NCBI GenBank assembly: GCA_900542255.1
Contig: UQMR01000034.1
Coordinates: forward strand, 1-23,524
Source of the DNA: an uncultured Porphyromonadaceae bacterium
GTDB lineage: Bacteria; Bacteroidota; Bacteroidia; Bacteroidales; Barnesiellaceae_A
Direction of reading: 5' to 3'
DNA length: 23,524 bases
Shown: positions 22,956-23,524 of the stretch, one piece after another
Numbering within the stretch: position 1 is the stretch's first letter
How the letters are laid out: each line of letters opens with the position of its first letter
Position numbers and translations under genes: made by a program
The notes under the pieces: model-generated
Database searches by the model: none
Told to the model about the DNA's origin: nothing
The model's input: only the letters and a program-made list of their open reading frames with translations

Positions 22956-23524
22956 ATGACAGAGAAGAAACAGAGCGTTATAGAACCTGCGCTATCGGAG
23001 GTAACATCAGTTTATCCGGTATTGAACATGGCGTGTGCCTCGTGCGCGGCCGCTGTGGAACAGACCTTGCGACAACAGCCCGGCGTGAGTAATGCGACCG
23101 TCAATCTGGCGGCAGCACAGGCCCATGTCACATATGATAAGAAGATTACGTCGCCCCGGCAATTGGCCCAAGCAGTGGGGGAGGCGGGTTTTGTCTTGGT
23201 CGTAGATGCACCCGGGGACGATGCCTCGTTCGTAACAGACTATCATAAACAGGAGGCCCGCAAGTGGCGCAACCGCATGGTGGGGGCGTTGGCATTCTTT
23301 CTTCCTCTCATGGTGCTGTCTATGTGGATGCCCGATATACCCTCTCTTCACTATGTGCTATGGGCGTTGGCAACACCGGTGCTCTTCGTCTTTGGGGCCG
23401 GCTTTTATCGGGGAGCATGGGCGCAGCTCAAACACCGGCGTGCCAATATGGATACTCTGGTGGCCGTGAGTACGGGTGTCGCTTATCTGTTCAGCGTATT
23501 CAATACGCTCTATCCGCAGTTTTG
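22956..23524 (+). CDS. copA: Copper-type P1B ATPase, N-terminal part (runs off right edge)
   Basis: The first 189 residues of a heavy-metal transporting ATPase, probably copper exporting. An N-terminal metal-binding (HMA) domain spans about 20-85 with MACASC at 25-30 (Cys27 and Cys30 bind the metal; the usual form is GMTCASC). A membrane region then starts at about 107 (MVGALAFFLPLMVLSMWMP), followed by a second helix near 132-153 and NMDTLVAVSTGVAYLFSVF at 164-182, a hallmark of CopA-type proteins. The phosphorylation site DKTGT and the CPC motif lie beyond the edge, so the metal cannot be confirmed. ATG 22956 is used; ATG 22951 is followed at once by a stop. Confidence 0.88.
   Translation, partial: MTEKKQSVIEPALSEVTSVYPVLNMACASCAAAVEQTLRQQPGVSNATVNLAAAQAHVTYDKKITSPRQLAQAVGEAGFVLVVDAPGDDASFVTDYHKQEARKWRNRMVGALAFFLPLMVLSMWMPDIPSLHYVLWALATPVLFVFGAGFYRGAWAQLKHRRANMDTLVAVSTGVAYLFSVFNTLYPQF

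Overview
The window looks like chromosomal DNA of a Bacteroidales bacterium (Bacteroidota). The grounds are four. The block nusB-yajC-ybbR-coaE-DUF5606 is in the order typical of that order. Two large secreted proteins carry C-terminal tails of the type IX secretion (T9SS, Por) kind. Many genes are preceded by the Bacteroidota promoter element TAnnTTTG, often with a TTG about 18-20 bases upstream, and few by a strong Shine-Dalgarno site. The protein families (long NusB, DUF5606, WG repeats, M6 protease with T9SS tail) also fit. Genus is not resolved; a Barnesiella/Muribaculaceae-like or porphyromonad-like relative is a guess. No tRNA, rRNA, CRISPR array, insertion sequence or phage gene was recognised.

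Layout. 1-1349 (minus): aroA, translationally coupled by an ATGA overlap to a small membrane protein that runs off the left edge. 1570-9278: a divergent pair of secreted T9SS cargo candidates sharing a 275-base promoter region. On the minus strand is a 1501-residue multidomain protein with choice-of-anchor J and fibronectin III-like modules; on the plus strand is an M6-family zinc metalloprotease. Strong hairpins lie downstream of both. 9228-9543 holds no gene but several palindromes. 9544-13218 (minus): a housekeeping cluster of nusB (transcription antitermination), yajC (Sec accessory), a YbbR-like membrane protein, coaE (last step of CoA synthesis) and a DUF5606 protein that has its own promoter.

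13354-14545 (plus): an AlbA_2/Schlafen-type putative DNA-binding protein, divergent from nusB and possibly read from a nearly leaderless mRNA, then an unknown protein with two membrane segments. 14742-16700 (plus): a tightly overlapping three-gene nucleotide-sugar module, with two tandem FdtA-type 3,4-ketoisomerases and an FdtB-type PLP aminotransferase. The first isomerase lacks the second histidine of the GHxH motif. 16763-17611 (plus): nadC with its own promoter and a strong terminator.

17869-20949 (minus): a cytosolic WG-repeat protein, smpB behind a YIP1-family membrane protein, and a cation diffusion facilitator with an unusual NxxxD metal motif. 21261-23524 (plus): rpe, an exported alpha/beta hydrolase, and the N-terminal third or so of a copper-type P1B ATPase that runs off the right edge.

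Most of the window is ordinary core metabolism and information processing. The less ordinary parts are the T9SS cargo pair, the uneven isomerase pair, the CDF motif, the AlbA_2 gene and some unexplained palindromes. I saw no clear previously undescribed multi-gene system.
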